Below are positions 34,364 to 43,642 of a stretch of DNA of 64,000 nucleotides, one piece after another (the first letter of the stretch is position 1; each line of letters starts with the position of its first letter). The notes beneath the pieces are model-generated. The model searched no databases and was not told the DNA's origin. It worked only from the letters and a program-made list of their open reading frames with translations. Source of the DNA: CAVYUC01 sp963816685. GTDB lineage: Bacteria > Bacteroidota > Bacteroidia > Bacteroidales > Prolixibacteraceae. Both the position numbers and the translations under genes were made by a program. The stretch lies in NCBI GenBank assembly GCA_963816685.1, contig CAWFMB010000019.1, forward strand, positions 1-64,000, given 5' to 3'.

Positions 34364-36577
34364 ATGGCTGGCAAATCAAACTCCTACCCCGTTCTTCTCA
34401 TCAACCGCACAAAAAAGGATATATCCATTCCTTTAAATCTGGAAGTTAAGAATGCAATAAAAAATGAAGTTCAACAGGATGAATCGGATAAACCGAAAAA
34501 ACATCACAAAGAAAAAGATCTGCTGAACAAATTAACCTCGAATGAAGAAAAGTTAACGGAAGAAGAAAAGCGTAAGGCTAAAGAAAATTCAACCATCACT
34601 GTGCCTGCCGGATCGGGTGTACAACTTCAAAAAAATTACCTTGAACTTTACGAATATCATTCTTTTGTAAAAGCAAAAGAACTAAAGTTAATAGATGATT
34701 TAAGTATTAAAAATACGACTTCATACAAAATCATTAAGAATAAAACAGCACGAAAAATAGGAATTGAAAATCGTTTTCAGAAAGATTCTGAAGTCATAAT
34801 TTCAGCATTTGGCAGCCGCAAACTGGATGTTGCTGTACTGGAACAATATAATTACCAGCCATGGGAAAATCTTAATTTGATTTCAGTAGAAGATGAAAAA
34901 CCAGTAGAAAAATACCAGCAGTTAAAATGGACAGTACTGATTGTTTGGCTGGCTTATGGCTGGCTGGCCATTCTCGTTATGCGATGGTCGAACCTGGAGC
35001 AATATTTTGGAAAAGGAGAATTTTTTCCATTTTCAATTTGGACATTATGGCCGGCAATTGCCGTTCTCATCACACTTATTTACGCAGGTGTTGAAATTTA
35101 CATTCACAAAAAAAACTGGATTAATAAGGGGGTTTCCAATTTTTCGGGTTCACTTTATAAATTTGTAAACATGGCTCTTCTATATATCTGGCCATTTGTA
35201 GTTCCGGTTGCAGTTGTTCTTTTTTTTGGCGGAATCATGGAATTATTCCGGGAAACCACAGTAGGAAATTCATTATTCGCTTTCAGTAATTTGAATCAGA
35301 TTTTTAATACACCTTCGGCAGAGGGATTATTATACAGGCTCCTGCAGCTTTTTTTGATAATAATTCTGTCAACTTTACCCGGCATGTTCTATTTTCAGTA
35401 TGAGCGGCGGCAAATAGAAACACTGCGAACCCAGTTTATCAGAAACATTATGTTTTTGAATCCCCTGATTCACACCGAAGATGATGCTGAAATAAAATAT
35501 GGAAAGCTTGTGGATGAAGTTTCTATAACCACAGGGGCCAATAACCGCCAGTTCTCCATTTTATCATCGGGAAGGCCAATCCTGTTTGCAACCATGCTCA
35601 TTACCTTGTGCTGGATATTTGTTCTCTGGCCTGTAGGAAACCTGGTATCATTGTCTGCCGAAAATTTAACCGCACAATTTGCACCACGTAATACATTAGT
35701 GGGCTTTGCATTTTTAGGCGCCTATTTTTTCACACTTAACCTGCTGTTTAAACGTTATTCCCGCGGCGATCTCTCTCCAAAAGCATTTAGCCATGTGAGT
35801 ATCCGTATTTTTAATGCCCTCATTATTGTCTGGGTAATTGGAGCGGCAACGGGCGATACCGGAACAACTGCCATGTATATAATGGCTTTTGGAATTGGAA
35901 TTATGCCGGAATCCGGAATCATGTGGATGAAGCAGTTGCTTGAAAAAGATACATTAAAAGGTATCTTCCCAAATTTCAGGGCCAAACATCCGATTACCGA
36001 TTTGGAAGGAATCAGTTTGTACGATAAAGCACGGCTTATTGAAGAAGGAGTTGAAAGTGTGGAAACACTGGCGCACCATAATATGATTGAACTGATGCTG
36101 CGCTCCGGTATTTCGGCCGCACGAATAGTGGATTTGGTGGATCAGGCAATTTTGTATATCCACACCACTGGTAAAGTAAAAGTTGAAAACCCATCAGAAG
36201 GTACCGATGAAAAAGGGTTCCGTCGTGGAATTGATATTCTGCGGGAAGAAGGAATCCGGACTGCCACCGATTTACTTGCCGTAGAAAAATCAGTACTTGA
36301 AAATCAAAATAAACCGGTTAATGGCCCCAAAAACAGATTTGACCCTGAACGGTTTTATACACTTCTTGATTCGGATAAAAAAACGGATTACCGGATGCAG
36401 CGGGTTTTGGATGCCCTCAAAGATGATGAATGGCTGGTTTATATTAAAAACTGGAGGTATTTGGGAACATGCCAGGATTATTTGGTAACCGACCCGAATG
36501 AAATTGTAAAAGAAGAATTAAAACAGATAACAGTAAGTTCATTACTTCCTGAAACTGCATCCATTGTTAAAAATTAA
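34364..36577 (+). CDS. Large multi-pass membrane protein, no recognised family
   Basis: The 737-aa protein has a cytosolic N-terminal region of about 185 residues with a charged Lys/Glu stretch (about 40-80). About eight membrane helices follow between residues 190 and 530 (WTVLIVWLAYGWLAILVM, LITLCWIFVLWPVGNLV and IRIFNALIIVWVIGAATG among them). The C-terminal cytosolic domain is about 200 residues. Its segment ISLYDKARLIEEGVESVETL with SGISAARIVDLVDQAILYIH looks like helix-hairpin-helix repeats, which often bind nucleic acid or protein. I cannot assign a function. It is monocistronic between divergent and convergent neighbours. Confidence 0.6.
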   Translation: MAGKSNSYPVLLINRTKKDISIPLNLEVKNAIKNEVQQDESDKPKKHHKEKDLLNKLTSNEEKLTEEEKRKAKENSTITVPAGSGVQLQKNYLELYEYHSFVKAKELKLIDDLSIKNTTSYKIIKNKTARKIGIENRFQKDSEVIISAFGSRKLDVAVLEQYNYQPWENLNLISVEDEKPVEKYQQLKWTVLIVWLAYGWLAILVMRWSNLEQYFGKGEFFPFSIWTLWPAIAVLITLIYAGVEIYIHKKNWINKGVSNFSGSLYKFVNMALLYIWPFVVPVAVVLFFGGIMELFRETTVGNSLFAFSNLNQIFNTPSAEGLLYRLLQLFLIIILSTLPGMFYFQYERRQIETLRTQFIRNIMFLNPLIHTEDDAEIKYGKLVDEVSITTGANNRQFSILSSGRPILFATMLITLCWIFVLWPVGNLVSLSAENLTAQFAPRNTLVGFAFLGAYFFTLNLLFKRYSRGDLSPKAFSHVSIRIFNALIIVWVIGAATGDTGTTAMYIMAFGIGIMPESGIMWMKQLLEKDTLKGIFPNFRAKHPITDLEGISLYDKARLIEEGVESVETLAHHNMIELMLRSGISAARIVDLVDQAILYIHTTGKVKVENPSEGTDEKGFRRGIDILREEGIRTATDLLAVEKSVLENQNKPVNGPKNRFDPERFYTLLDSDKKTDYRMQRVLDALKDDEWLVYIKNWRYLGTCQDYLVTDPNEIVKEELKQITVSSLLPETASIVKN

Positions 36578-36610
36578 ACTTCGCCTGGTACACTGTAGCC
36601 TTCATTTCAA

Positions 36611-37033
36611 TTATTTACCCCACCGCCAGTCGAACGACCAGTTACCGGCTCCTTCAATCAGCAGAAATATACTTCCGAGTAACATTGCCCAATCGGTTCG
36701 TGCAGCATGAAGTACAAGCCAGAAACCATCGTTCAGCAAAATCGGGATTTTAGTTGAAATTAAAGCAACAAACATTATAATTATTACCGGAACAACTGCC
36801 AAACGTGTAACTATTCCCAGCAAAATAAACAGACCGCAAACAATCTCGAAACTACCCACAAAAGTACCAAGAAAATGAGGCCAGGGTAAACCAATTTTTT
36901 CAAAACGGCCAGCTCCGCGAAGTGTTGCAAATAAAAACTTCTGAATTCCTTCAGAAAGAAAAACTGAACCAACCATCAACCGAATCAAAACAATAGCTTT
37001 TGAGTCGCTCGTACGAATTATTTTTTCAAACAT
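36611..37033 (-). CDS. DoxX-family membrane protein
   Basis: The 140-aa protein has four membrane helices and the DoxX pattern. LIRLMVGSVFLSEGIQKF is the first helix with the conserved Gly, PHFLGTFVGSFEIVCGLFIL the second, and the end reads LLIEGAGNWSFD. DoxX proteins associate with quinone/thiol redox or sulfur metabolism, but many members are uncharacterised. It is downstream of the CaCA exchanger on the same strand with a 51-bp gap. Confidence 0.8.
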   Translation of the reverse strand: MFEKIIRTSDSKAIVLIRLMVGSVFLSEGIQKFLFATLRGAGRFEKIGLPWPHFLGTFVGSFEIVCGLFILLGIVTRLAVVPVIIIMFVALISTKIPILLNDGFWLVLHAARTDWAMLLGSIFLLIEGAGNWSFDWRWGK

Positions 37034-37084
37034 GATTCTTTATTTATAAAATTAGTACTTTCAAATAATCGTTGTATTTATTTC

Positions 37085-38035
37085 TTAAAGAAAATATCCC
37101 GCTACAATAAAAACGACGTAAAAAAGCAATAATACTGCTCCGGCCCATCGCGAAATCTTATTGGTTACCGCCATTACAATTACTATAAATAAAATGGTGC
37201 CGAAACTAACCGGCAGGAAAAACCAGATGACTTTTCCTGCAATTGAAACGGGGCTGATTAATGCAATTATCCCCGCGTTGAAAAGAAAAAATGCAAGCAC
37301 AGAACCAACCACATTTCCAATGGTAATGTCTGATTTCCCTTTTAAGGCAGCCGGAAGTTCACGGGCAATCTCCTCAATGCTTATTAAAAAGGCAATAATT
37401 ACCATTCCATAATAAGTATCCGACAGATTCAATTCCTGCAGAATCGATTTTGAACCATGTACAAGCAGCTCACTTCCTCCGGCAATAGCAACCAGTGACG
37501 CCAGTATTAAACCGGCTGATTTCCATTTGCCGGGAAGTTTTTCCTTCTCCAATGTTTCGGCTACTTCACCTCCTGATTTTATGTGGTAACCTTTTTTATT
37601 CAGATAAACGAGATAAATTACTATGAAAATATAGCTTGCCAGCAAAATTGCACCATCCGGGCGGCTTAATGTTTTATCCAGTGAAAGTATGGCAAAAAGC
37701 ACAAGAGACAGAACCGGAATCAACAAAATCCGCATCGGTATCTTTTCAAATTTCAGGGGTGCAAAAACGGCCGAAATCCCCAGAGCAAGTGCCATGGCAA
37801 CCATTGCCGCACCAATAATTGAACCTGTTGCCAAACCATTAAGTGACTCATATGATCCGGTGGCGCCAACACCCAAATTCTCAGGATCGAAACCTAAAAA
37901 AATAACACTGATCAAAAAAGCCGAAACTTTAAAATTTAAGGACGCACCGACAACTCCTTTCACCAACTGTTCTGAAAAAAACAGAACCAGACCAATTCCT
38001 GCAATTGCCAATACAATCGCCCAAAATAAAGTCAT
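37085..38035 (-). CDS. Sodium/calcium exchanger-family (CaCA) membrane protein
   Basis: This 316-aa protein has about ten membrane helices in two halves with the CaCA inverted-repeat design. The first alpha repeat has LGFDPENLGVGATGSYESLN. The second has SIEEIARELPAALKGKSDIT followed by GNVVGSVLAFFLFNAGIIAL. The acidic residues normally required for cation binding (Glu in both repeats) are present. It should exchange Ca2+ or another cation for Na+ or H+. It lies 4 bp downstream of the hemerythrin gene, so the two are likely one transcript. Confidence 0.8.
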   Translation of the reverse strand: MTLFWAIVLAIAGIGLVLFFSEQLVKGVVGASLNFKVSAFLISVIFLGFDPENLGVGATGSYESLNGLATGSIIGAAMVAMALALGISAVFAPLKFEKIPMRILLIPVLSLVLFAILSLDKTLSRPDGAILLASYIFIVIYLVYLNKKGYHIKSGGEVAETLEKEKLPGKWKSAGLILASLVAIAGGSELLVHGSKSILQELNLSDTYYGMVIIAFLISIEEIARELPAALKGKSDITIGNVVGSVLAFFLFNAGIIALISPVSIAGKVIWFFLPVSFGTILFIVIVMAVTNKISRWAGAVLLLFYVVFIVAGYFL

Positions 38036-38039
38036 ATTT

Positions 38040-38759
38040 TTATATTTTGGGAGTGAACTGATTCAATTCATAAATACCCATCTGCTTTTCAATTTCCTCA
38101 ACTTTTGCTACCATCTGGTCAAACCCATCCTCTCCAAATTTTTCATGCTCCTTCTCTTCAAAAACTTCACCCAGTGAATCGTATTCATTTACTGAAACAG
38201 TTTCTTTAAAAGCCGGAAAAAGTACTGTTTCTTCCCTCGATTCATGGGGCCTGTACATGCTGTTAAAAGCCTTCATCAAATCAACCAGATTTTGTGCCCT
38301 GTCTGTTTCTGTTAACCTTTCGAATTTAGTCATATTCAGAATCCTTGAAGTAACCTTACGCCCTGCATCATGCTGGGTACGCAGAATACTCACTAAATTC
38401 ACATGCCGGTTTGCTTTTTCAAGCCGTGGAAATACATAATCTTCTTCAAGCTTTTCGTGATAGTCTTCCACAAAATTTTTGATAATTGCAGCTGTTTGAT
38501 TAATGTACTTTAAATTAAAATCATGATTTTGATTTAAACCTGAAACTGCAGCATCATAAATCAACATCATCCGTTGAAGTAAACCATGCTCGCGCATCAA
38601 ATCTTCGTTGGCCGAAACCTTTTCTTCTTCTTCTTCAGAATTTTGTTCTTTTAAAAATGTTCCAATTGGGGCGGTTGCAATCAGCAAACTTCCTTTCCTT
38701 ATAAAATTTCTCCGGGAACTTTCTTTGAACTGAATATCAATGTTTTTTTTCATGACCAT
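38040..38759 (-). CDS. Hemerythrin-like HHE-domain protein with Tat-type leader
   Basis: The 239-aa protein starts with SSRRNFIRKGSLLIATAPIG, a twin-arginine-like motif with hydrophobic segment, and then a helical HHE cation-binding domain. Candidate iron ligands are REHGLLQRM, DYHEKLEEDYVFPRLE, QHDAGRK and RPHESREETVLFP. Hemerythrin-like proteins bind diiron and oxygen or nitric oxide, or store/repair iron. The ATG two codons later (MKKNIDIQF) is an alternative start. It is the first gene ahead of the CaCA exchanger, with four bases between. Confidence 0.85.
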   Translation of the reverse strand: MVMKKNIDIQFKESSRRNFIRKGSLLIATAPIGTFLKEQNSEEEEEKVSANEDLMREHGLLQRMMLIYDAAVSGLNQNHDFNLKYINQTAAIIKNFVEDYHEKLEEDYVFPRLEKANRHVNLVSILRTQHDAGRKVTSRILNMTKFERLTETDRAQNLVDLMKAFNSMYRPHESREETVLFPAFKETVSVNEYDSLGEVFEEKEHEKFGEDGFDQMVAKVEEIEKQMGIYELNQFTPKI

Positions 38760-39033
38760 TGTTTTTTAATGAGTAGTATATTCTTAAAACAATTGAAATT
38801 CAATATGTTTTTATCTAAAGTTAATTCCTTAAAGGATATAAAGAAAATGAGTAAATCGATTAAATCTTAATAATCCAGCATAACATATTAATAAATAGAT
38901 TCAAATATTTTGCTCATCTCTTTTTTTTTATATTTTTATGAAATTGATTTCAAAACCCGTTAATAAACAGAAGAAACAAGTTTGCCATATCAAAAGGCAA
39001 ATCAAAATTTTCTGAGAAAACTAATTTACTTGT

Positions 39034-39058
39034 CAGGTATCATTTTAAATGATTCCTG
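39034..39058. promoter_or_regulatory. 25-bp palindrome, candidate operator
   Basis: CAGGTATCATTT-T-AAATGATTCCTG is a nearly perfect dyad (one mismatch) centred 32 bp before the start at 39078. It is the only marked structure in the 318-bp gap 38760-39077, and a repressor site is the simplest reading. Confidence 0.5.
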
Positions 39059-39077
39059 ATAAAATGAAGATAAAGAC

Positions 39078-39521
39078 ATGACGAATAAACCAACTACCTA
39101 CTCCATTTTACCGGAGTTGAATCTCATTATTGAGTGCTTTGGAGGACGTTTCAATGCAACAGATATACTGAAACTTAAAATAGAGGAATTAAAAGATCCA
39201 AAATACAATTCTTCTTTCAACATTATTGGCGATTTAACCCTTTCAACAGTGGATACAACTTATGAAGAACTGGTGGATTATATTCAAACCATAAAATCAA
39301 TGAGCGGAATAATAAGCAACAGAAAATCAGCAATTATTACTGCAACTCCCAATCATGTTGTTTATTCTACTTTATTAAAAACCCTGGGAAAGGAACTTCC
39401 CATGAGATATGAAATTGTCAGCACACAAAATGCAGCTTATAATTTTTTAGGAATTTCACCATTTGACTATTCAAAAGTAGAATCAGTTTTAAAAGCACTG
39501 AAAATGAAATTCCTTTTATAA
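39078..39521 (+). CDS. SpoIIAA-like STAS/SEC14-fold protein
   Basis: The 147-aa protein fits the SpoIIAA-like STAS/SEC14 pattern: a first strand LNLIIECFGGRFNATDILKL, a DPKYNSSFNIIGDLTLSTVD core, KSAIITATPNHVVYSTLL, and a late FEIVSTQNAAYNFLGI-type end. The fold is used in lipid-binding or regulatory proteins, and the exact ligand is unknown. It is monocistronic, with a palindrome directly upstream. It may belong to the system to its right, but no shared motif was found in its promoter. Confidence 0.5.
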   Translation: MTNKPTTYSILPELNLIIECFGGRFNATDILKLKIEELKDPKYNSSFNIIGDLTLSTVDTTYEELVDYIQTIKSMSGIISNRKSAIITATPNHVVYSTLLKTLGKELPMRYEIVSTQNAAYNFLGISPFDYSKVESVLKALKMKFLL

Positions 39522-39768
39522 ATAAAAGTTGCTGAATTCCAAATAACAAAAAAAACGGAGAGTACCAGATATCCGACTTAATATCCGGCTCCCCGTCCTG
39601 TAAAAAATTACCACCATTGATAAATGCCAATTTTAATAATGTGCCTGACTGGAAGAAGTGGTTTGGGAATCAACAATTCATGGGAACAGGAAATTGAACC
39701 ATAATTGCCTTACTTCCAGCAAGCATTGTCTTAATTAATCTTTCCTCTATATCTAACTTTCAGTTTTT

Positions 39769-40995
39769 TTATCCCGGTTCATTTACTACATTGCTGACAT
39801 TCATTTTGAAACGGAATTTATTTCTCCCCTTCTCCTTTTTATGTAACTTTTGTTCAAAGTCATCCAGTATATTCATATAATTAACCGATGCCATTTCAGG
39901 ATCAGGAAAAGGATTAAAATGATGTTCAGCAAATTTTCTTTTATTAAAATCAGTACTCATGTAAAACAGATGTTCCATATCCTGAATGATGTTCCATTCT
40001 TTAATTAATACATTGCTGGTTTGCATTTGCATCAATGTATTAATGATTAACAGCCTTTTAAAAACTTTCTTTTGCAAATTGCTTTTCAGCCACAAATCGG
40101 GAAGTTTATATTGATCTGAATGACCATACGTCAAACCATTTTTATGCTTCTCATTCACAGTTTCTGAAGGAAGTTTAAACTGGATGGAATGATCCTGCAT
40201 CAATTTCATTACCAACGACTTCCAGGCTGTTGCCTGATTGGAATGGAAAGGCCTTTTTGTTGTTACCGGATTGTAGAATATAATCGATGAAACACCTGCA
40301 GCATTCACTTTTTCCACTTTTTTTACCATACGTGAAGCAAATGCTGAAATAAATTTCATATCCGGATAAAAGTTAACATCCTGAATTATCCGGCTTAATT
40401 TATAATTGATAAAATGAATATTTTCAATGGAATAAACAGCAGGATTATAAAAGTCCCGCTGTTTTGATGATATATTGCTTGTTTGATTGGAGTATGCAAA
40501 TATTCCTTTTTTGCCGCTTTTGAATACTGCCTTAACCGCTTCCTGAGAGCTTACCGGTGAATGCATGATAAAAACGGATGGTGTTACACCAAATTCAGAT
40601 TTTACAAGTAAATCATGCAGTTCCAATTGATCCGTCATTGAACTTTTATGAGTAAAGGGCACTATTGAATTTGACCATGGCTCTGATAAAATTTCAACAT
40701 TCTTTGATCTAACCAAAAATTTTAAATGTGCCATTACATCTGGCCTCAGCTTCTGCAACATTGACAAAGTTATTCCCGATATAGAAATACCAGCCTTAAA
40801 TTTTTCTTCGGAACCAATAAAAACACTTCTGACAGTTTCCAGAAATGGCAGCAGATTTTCAGAACATACTTTATTTAAATGACTTCGTACAAAAAAATCT
40901 TCATCAAAACTGTAATTTTTATGATCATTAATCAACCTGTAACCTAATTGTACAGCAGGAATGTGAATTTTTATGCAGAAGCAGATACTTTTCAT
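39769..40995 (-). CDS. GH57-fold protein A, probably catalytically dead
   Basis: The 408-aa protein resembles the N-terminal part of Bacteroidota GH57 alpha-amylases: CFCIKIHIPAVQLGYRLIND, KFKAGISISGITLSMLQKL and NVEILSEPWSNSIVPF keep the barrel pattern (SISG, then E-L-E.. HS). Where active members have the nucleophile motif (of the type NTELIY) it reads IMHSPVSSQEA. Where the acid/base motif (MDYETFGEH type) is expected it reads FYNPVTTKRPF. Catalytic residues thus seem lost. It has no signal peptide, so it is cytoplasmic. The paralog at 41502 (IHIPAIQ, SISGITLTLLQ, ILSEPLSHS, IHSPIY) shares all these features, so the loss predates their duplication. Family assignment is by pattern only. Confidence 0.55.
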   Translation of the reverse strand: MKSICFCIKIHIPAVQLGYRLINDHKNYSFDEDFFVRSHLNKVCSENLLPFLETVRSVFIGSEEKFKAGISISGITLSMLQKLRPDVMAHLKFLVRSKNVEILSEPWSNSIVPFTHKSSMTDQLELHDLLVKSEFGVTPSVFIMHSPVSSQEAVKAVFKSGKKGIFAYSNQTSNISSKQRDFYNPAVYSIENIHFINYKLSRIIQDVNFYPDMKFISAFASRMVKKVEKVNAAGVSSIIFYNPVTTKRPFHSNQATAWKSLVMKLMQDHSIQFKLPSETVNEKHKNGLTYGHSDQYKLPDLWLKSNLQKKVFKRLLIINTLMQMQTSNVLIKEWNIIQDMEHLFYMSTDFNKRKFAEHHFNPFPDPEMASVNYMNILDDFEQKLHKKEKGRNKFRFKMNVSNVVNEPG

Positions 40996-41167
40996 ATTTT
41001 AAATTAATTTCATTCTCTTTTATTGCTGCAAACTTTTTCCTTATCTGACACTATTATTGATAAAAACTGTTTTTGACGATGTATTGAAATGTTGTTATAT
41101 TTAAATGTCCTTTTGAACATTAGTTTCTGGAAAAGGTATAGGAATTGGTTTAAACATAACAAAATCA

Positions 41168-41356
41168 TTATTCGAGAAGCATTTCATCAGAATCATTTAA
41201 CTGCCAATCTACAATAAATGAAAATTCACTCCTCCTTTTCTTAAAAAGTAAAGGCTTTTTCAACTTCCCGGACGAATTGTAACGGGTATCAAACACTTTT
41301 TCATTCCAGTCATTCGGTACTGCCATTTTTTTTTGTGTTATGTCTGTTATTGTCAT
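41168..41356 (-). CDS. 62-aa protein between the two GH57-fold genes
   Basis: MTITDITQKKMAVPNDWNEK starts a soluble, basic protein with no recognisable domain. The C-terminal part is SEFSFIVDWQLNDSDEMLLE. It lies 173 bp from gene A and 146 bp from the end of gene B on the same strand, and has a copy of the 9-bp iterated motif upstream at 41429-41463. That motif, the codon-like composition and the Met start support it, but it may be spurious. Confidence 0.4.
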   Translation of the reverse strand: MTITDITQKKMAVPNDWNEKVFDTRYNSSGKLKKPLLFKKRRSEFSFIVDWQLNDSDEMLLE

Positions 41357-41428
41357 CTTCTTTAAATTTTAATGGTTGGAAATTCAAATCTACGCAACAT
41401 TATAATTCTGACAGAGAGAATAATAAAT

Positions 41429-41463
41429 CATTATTTTATTCATTGTGTTCATTTTGTTCAGTC
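41429..41463. promoter_or_regulatory. Iterated 9-bp motif, site 1
   Basis: ATTATTTTA-TTCATTGTG-TTCATTTTG-TTCAGTC: four units in 9-bp register (41430 on), 73 bp upstream of the 62-aa gene. The same series occurs at 42818 and 43477. Confidence 0.6.
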
Positions 41464-41501
41464 TTAATTAAATTTATATTTCCTGTTCATAACCATTTTA
41501 T

Positions 41502-42743
41502 TCATTTTGGAACAGTGGAGCTTCTTGAAATTTTTTTAAACACGACCTTTGGGTCGTTCAATCTGTCCACAAAATCATTCAAAATGTTTATATAATTTAT
41601 ATATGCTGCTTCAGGAGCAGGAAACGGGCTATAATTAAAATCGATAAAATTTTGTTTTGTAAATTTGCTGTTCATAAAATAGAGATACTCCATATCTTGT
41701 AAAGTATCCCACTCCTTAACCAGGTTTTTTCTTGCCTCGGTTTGAATCAATGTATTTACCCGCAGTTGTTTTTCAAAAGCTTCTTTTTGAAATTTATTCT
41801 TCAGCCATACATCCGTAAGTCTGGACCGATACATTACATTGTGTATTAAATTAGTACCGGAAATCACAGGACTACTGCCATTAAATGATTCTGAAGGAGA
41901 AACGAACACAATTCCCTGATCGGCAAGCAAATCAGACAATATCCTTTTCCAGGTAACAGCCCGGCTTAAAGGGAAAAAGCTTTTTGTTGCCGCCGGATTA
42001 TATACAACATTTACCGGATTATTATCCGGAACAGTATTTTTAAACCTTTTAACAACATGTTTTGAAAAATCGGTTGTTGATTTTAAAAACGGATTGTAAT
42101 CTATTTTTTGAAGCAATTCACTTAACTTATAATTAATTGGCATCACCAGGGCTGTCGATTTACTTTTCGTTTTACGTAAAACATGTTTTTGAAATGAATC
42201 TTCATTTATTTGATTCAGATTAGAAAAAATTCCTTTTTTACCTAAAGATGAAATTGCAGATAAAAGCTGCTGCAAATAAATCGGCGAATGAATAATGAAT
42301 AATTCAGGGATCTTTCCAAACAACGAATAGATTAATTTATCATGCAAATCAATCTGCCGTATGAGTGACTTTTTATCCGTATAAGCTACTATTGAATGTG
42401 ACAACGGCTCCGATAATATTTCGATGTACCCTTTTTGTTCGAGGTTGACAAGTTGATGAACAGCATCAGGTGCATACTTTTGTAAAAGCGTCAATGTGAT
42501 TCCCGATATGGAAACACCTGCTTTAAATTCTTTATTGGAATGAATATAGGCAGTTCTTATACTTTCAAGAAATGGCAGCAAGTTTTCCGTGTATATTTTT
42601 CTTACATGTTTTTCAACCTCTGTATCGTTATAATACCTGTGGTTTTGTACTAAATCCGAAAATCTGTAATTCGTTTGAATTGCAGGAATATGAATTTTAA
42701 CAATTAAACAGATTTTAATCATCGGGATAAATTTAAATTTCAA
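41502..42743 (-). CDS. GH57-fold protein B, probably catalytically dead
   Basis: This 413-aa paralog of the protein at 39769 aligns along its length: ICLIVKIHIPAIQTNYRFSD, ENLLPFLESIRTAYIH, FKAGVSISGITLTLLQK, IEILSEPLSHSIVAYTDK, and in the C-terminal third KEWDTLQDMEYLYFMNSKF versus KEWNIIQDMEHLFYMSTDF. The sites for the catalytic residues read IIHSPIYLQQLL and VYNPAATKSFF. The conserved C-terminal part (DMEYLYFMN... YSPFPAPEAAYINYINILND) also resembles GH57 alpha-amylase tails, so the fold is probably complete. It is preceded by site 2 of the 9-bp motif with an inverted copy. Confidence 0.55.
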   Translation of the reverse strand: MKFKFIPMIKICLIVKIHIPAIQTNYRFSDLVQNHRYYNDTEVEKHVRKIYTENLLPFLESIRTAYIHSNKEFKAGVSISGITLTLLQKYAPDAVHQLVNLEQKGYIEILSEPLSHSIVAYTDKKSLIRQIDLHDKLIYSLFGKIPELFIIHSPIYLQQLLSAISSLGKKGIFSNLNQINEDSFQKHVLRKTKSKSTALVMPINYKLSELLQKIDYNPFLKSTTDFSKHVVKRFKNTVPDNNPVNVVYNPAATKSFFPLSRAVTWKRILSDLLADQGIVFVSPSESFNGSSPVISGTNLIHNVMYRSRLTDVWLKNKFQKEAFEKQLRVNTLIQTEARKNLVKEWDTLQDMEYLYFMNSKFTKQNFIDFNYSPFPAPEAAYINYINILNDFVDRLNDPKVVFKKISRSSTVPK

Positions 42744-42817
42744 TCATTCTTATTCTGAAACAGGGGCCATTTAAATACCTGAGGAACAGGAGAAAGTATT
42801 GGGAGTTAATTCAGTAT

Positions 42818-42861
42818 CATTATTTTGTTCATTTTATTCATTTCTATGAAATGAACAAAAC
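42818..42861. promoter_or_regulatory. Iterated 9-bp motif, site 2, with inverted copy
   Basis: ATTATTTTG-TTCATTTTA-TTCATTTCT (42819 on), then the inverted copy AAATGAACAAAA (42849-42860), which pairs exactly with TTTTGTTCATTT (42824-42835). It lies 75 bp upstream of GH57-fold gene B and may be a dyad operator. Confidence 0.65.
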
Positions 42862-42871
42862 AAAGTAGTAA

Positions 42872-43168
42872 TTAAACCGGAATTTTCCTGTTACTCTGTC
42901 GGTTTGTAGAAAGTGCAGATTTCAATGTTGCATATGGAATTTTTACAGCTGCTCTTTTCAGATGATAATCCTGATAAACTTCTTCCAAAACATCAGGATG
43001 AATATCAAAAAAATTATCGTAGCACCAATTATACAGCTCATCCCACTGATCCTGATCTACCCATTCCGTACACTTAATCAACTCTTTTCTGAATAATTTT
43101 TTCCAGGTGCAAACCTTTGGGAGAATTTGTTTTGCATATTCAATCATAACTTTGCTTTTTAGTGACAT
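42872..43168 (-). CDS. 98-aa protein of unknown function
   Basis: The helical protein (MIEYAKQILPKVCTWKKLFR, KELIKCTEWVDQDQWDELYN and a long helix of NFFDIHPDVLEEVYQDYHLK) has many Trp, Tyr and charged residues and three Cys. No domain recognised. Its position, first of the minus-strand set and head-to-head with the STAND ATPase, suggests it is part of the same group. The stop lies 129 bp upstream of GH57-fold gene B, with motif site 2 between, so B may have its own promoter. Confidence 0.55.
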   Translation of the reverse strand: MSLKSKVMIEYAKQILPKVCTWKKLFRKELIKCTEWVDQDQWDELYNWCYDNFFDIHPDVLEEVYQDYHLKRAAVKIPYATLKSALSTNRQSNRKIPV

Positions 43169-43476
43169 TTAATTAATCTCAACTCATTCATTTCCAATGT
43201 TCTTTTCACAAGTTTCAGTCTTTTAATGTCATTTATTTTCATTGATTCTCCTCGCAGGATTTTAGTAATAAAACTTTCATGTAAGGAGATTTGTTCATGG
43301 TTTTCAATCTGTAATTTAAGATGATTTTTTAAGATTAATCCTGAATTAACTGGTATTCAAAAACATCATCAACTTCCATTTAAATATTTGTATAGGAGTA
43401 TTAACTATTCTTAACAACAACAATTATTTTAGTAAAAATAAATAATACAGTTTGTCTTTCCTTATCTGTTTCATCT

Positions 43477-43506
43477 CATTATTTTATTCATTCTGTGCAT
43501 TTTTTC
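43477..43506. promoter_or_regulatory. Iterated 9-bp motif, site 3
   Basis: ATTATTTTA-TTCATTCTG-TGCATTTTT (43478 on) lies in the 474-bp region between the divergent 98-aa and ATPase genes, 137 bp upstream of the ATPase. The rest of that region is AT-rich and holds no gene. Confidence 0.6.
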
Positions 43507-43642
43507 TTTTTGAATGATTTAAGAACAAAAATATTTTATAAATTACATTGTATTTTACTTTAATCAGAACCTGTTTTTCGGAAGAGTGAAGTTTAATTCT
43601 CAAGAATATGTTTGAATAACAATTATATAGGAATTTTGAAGA

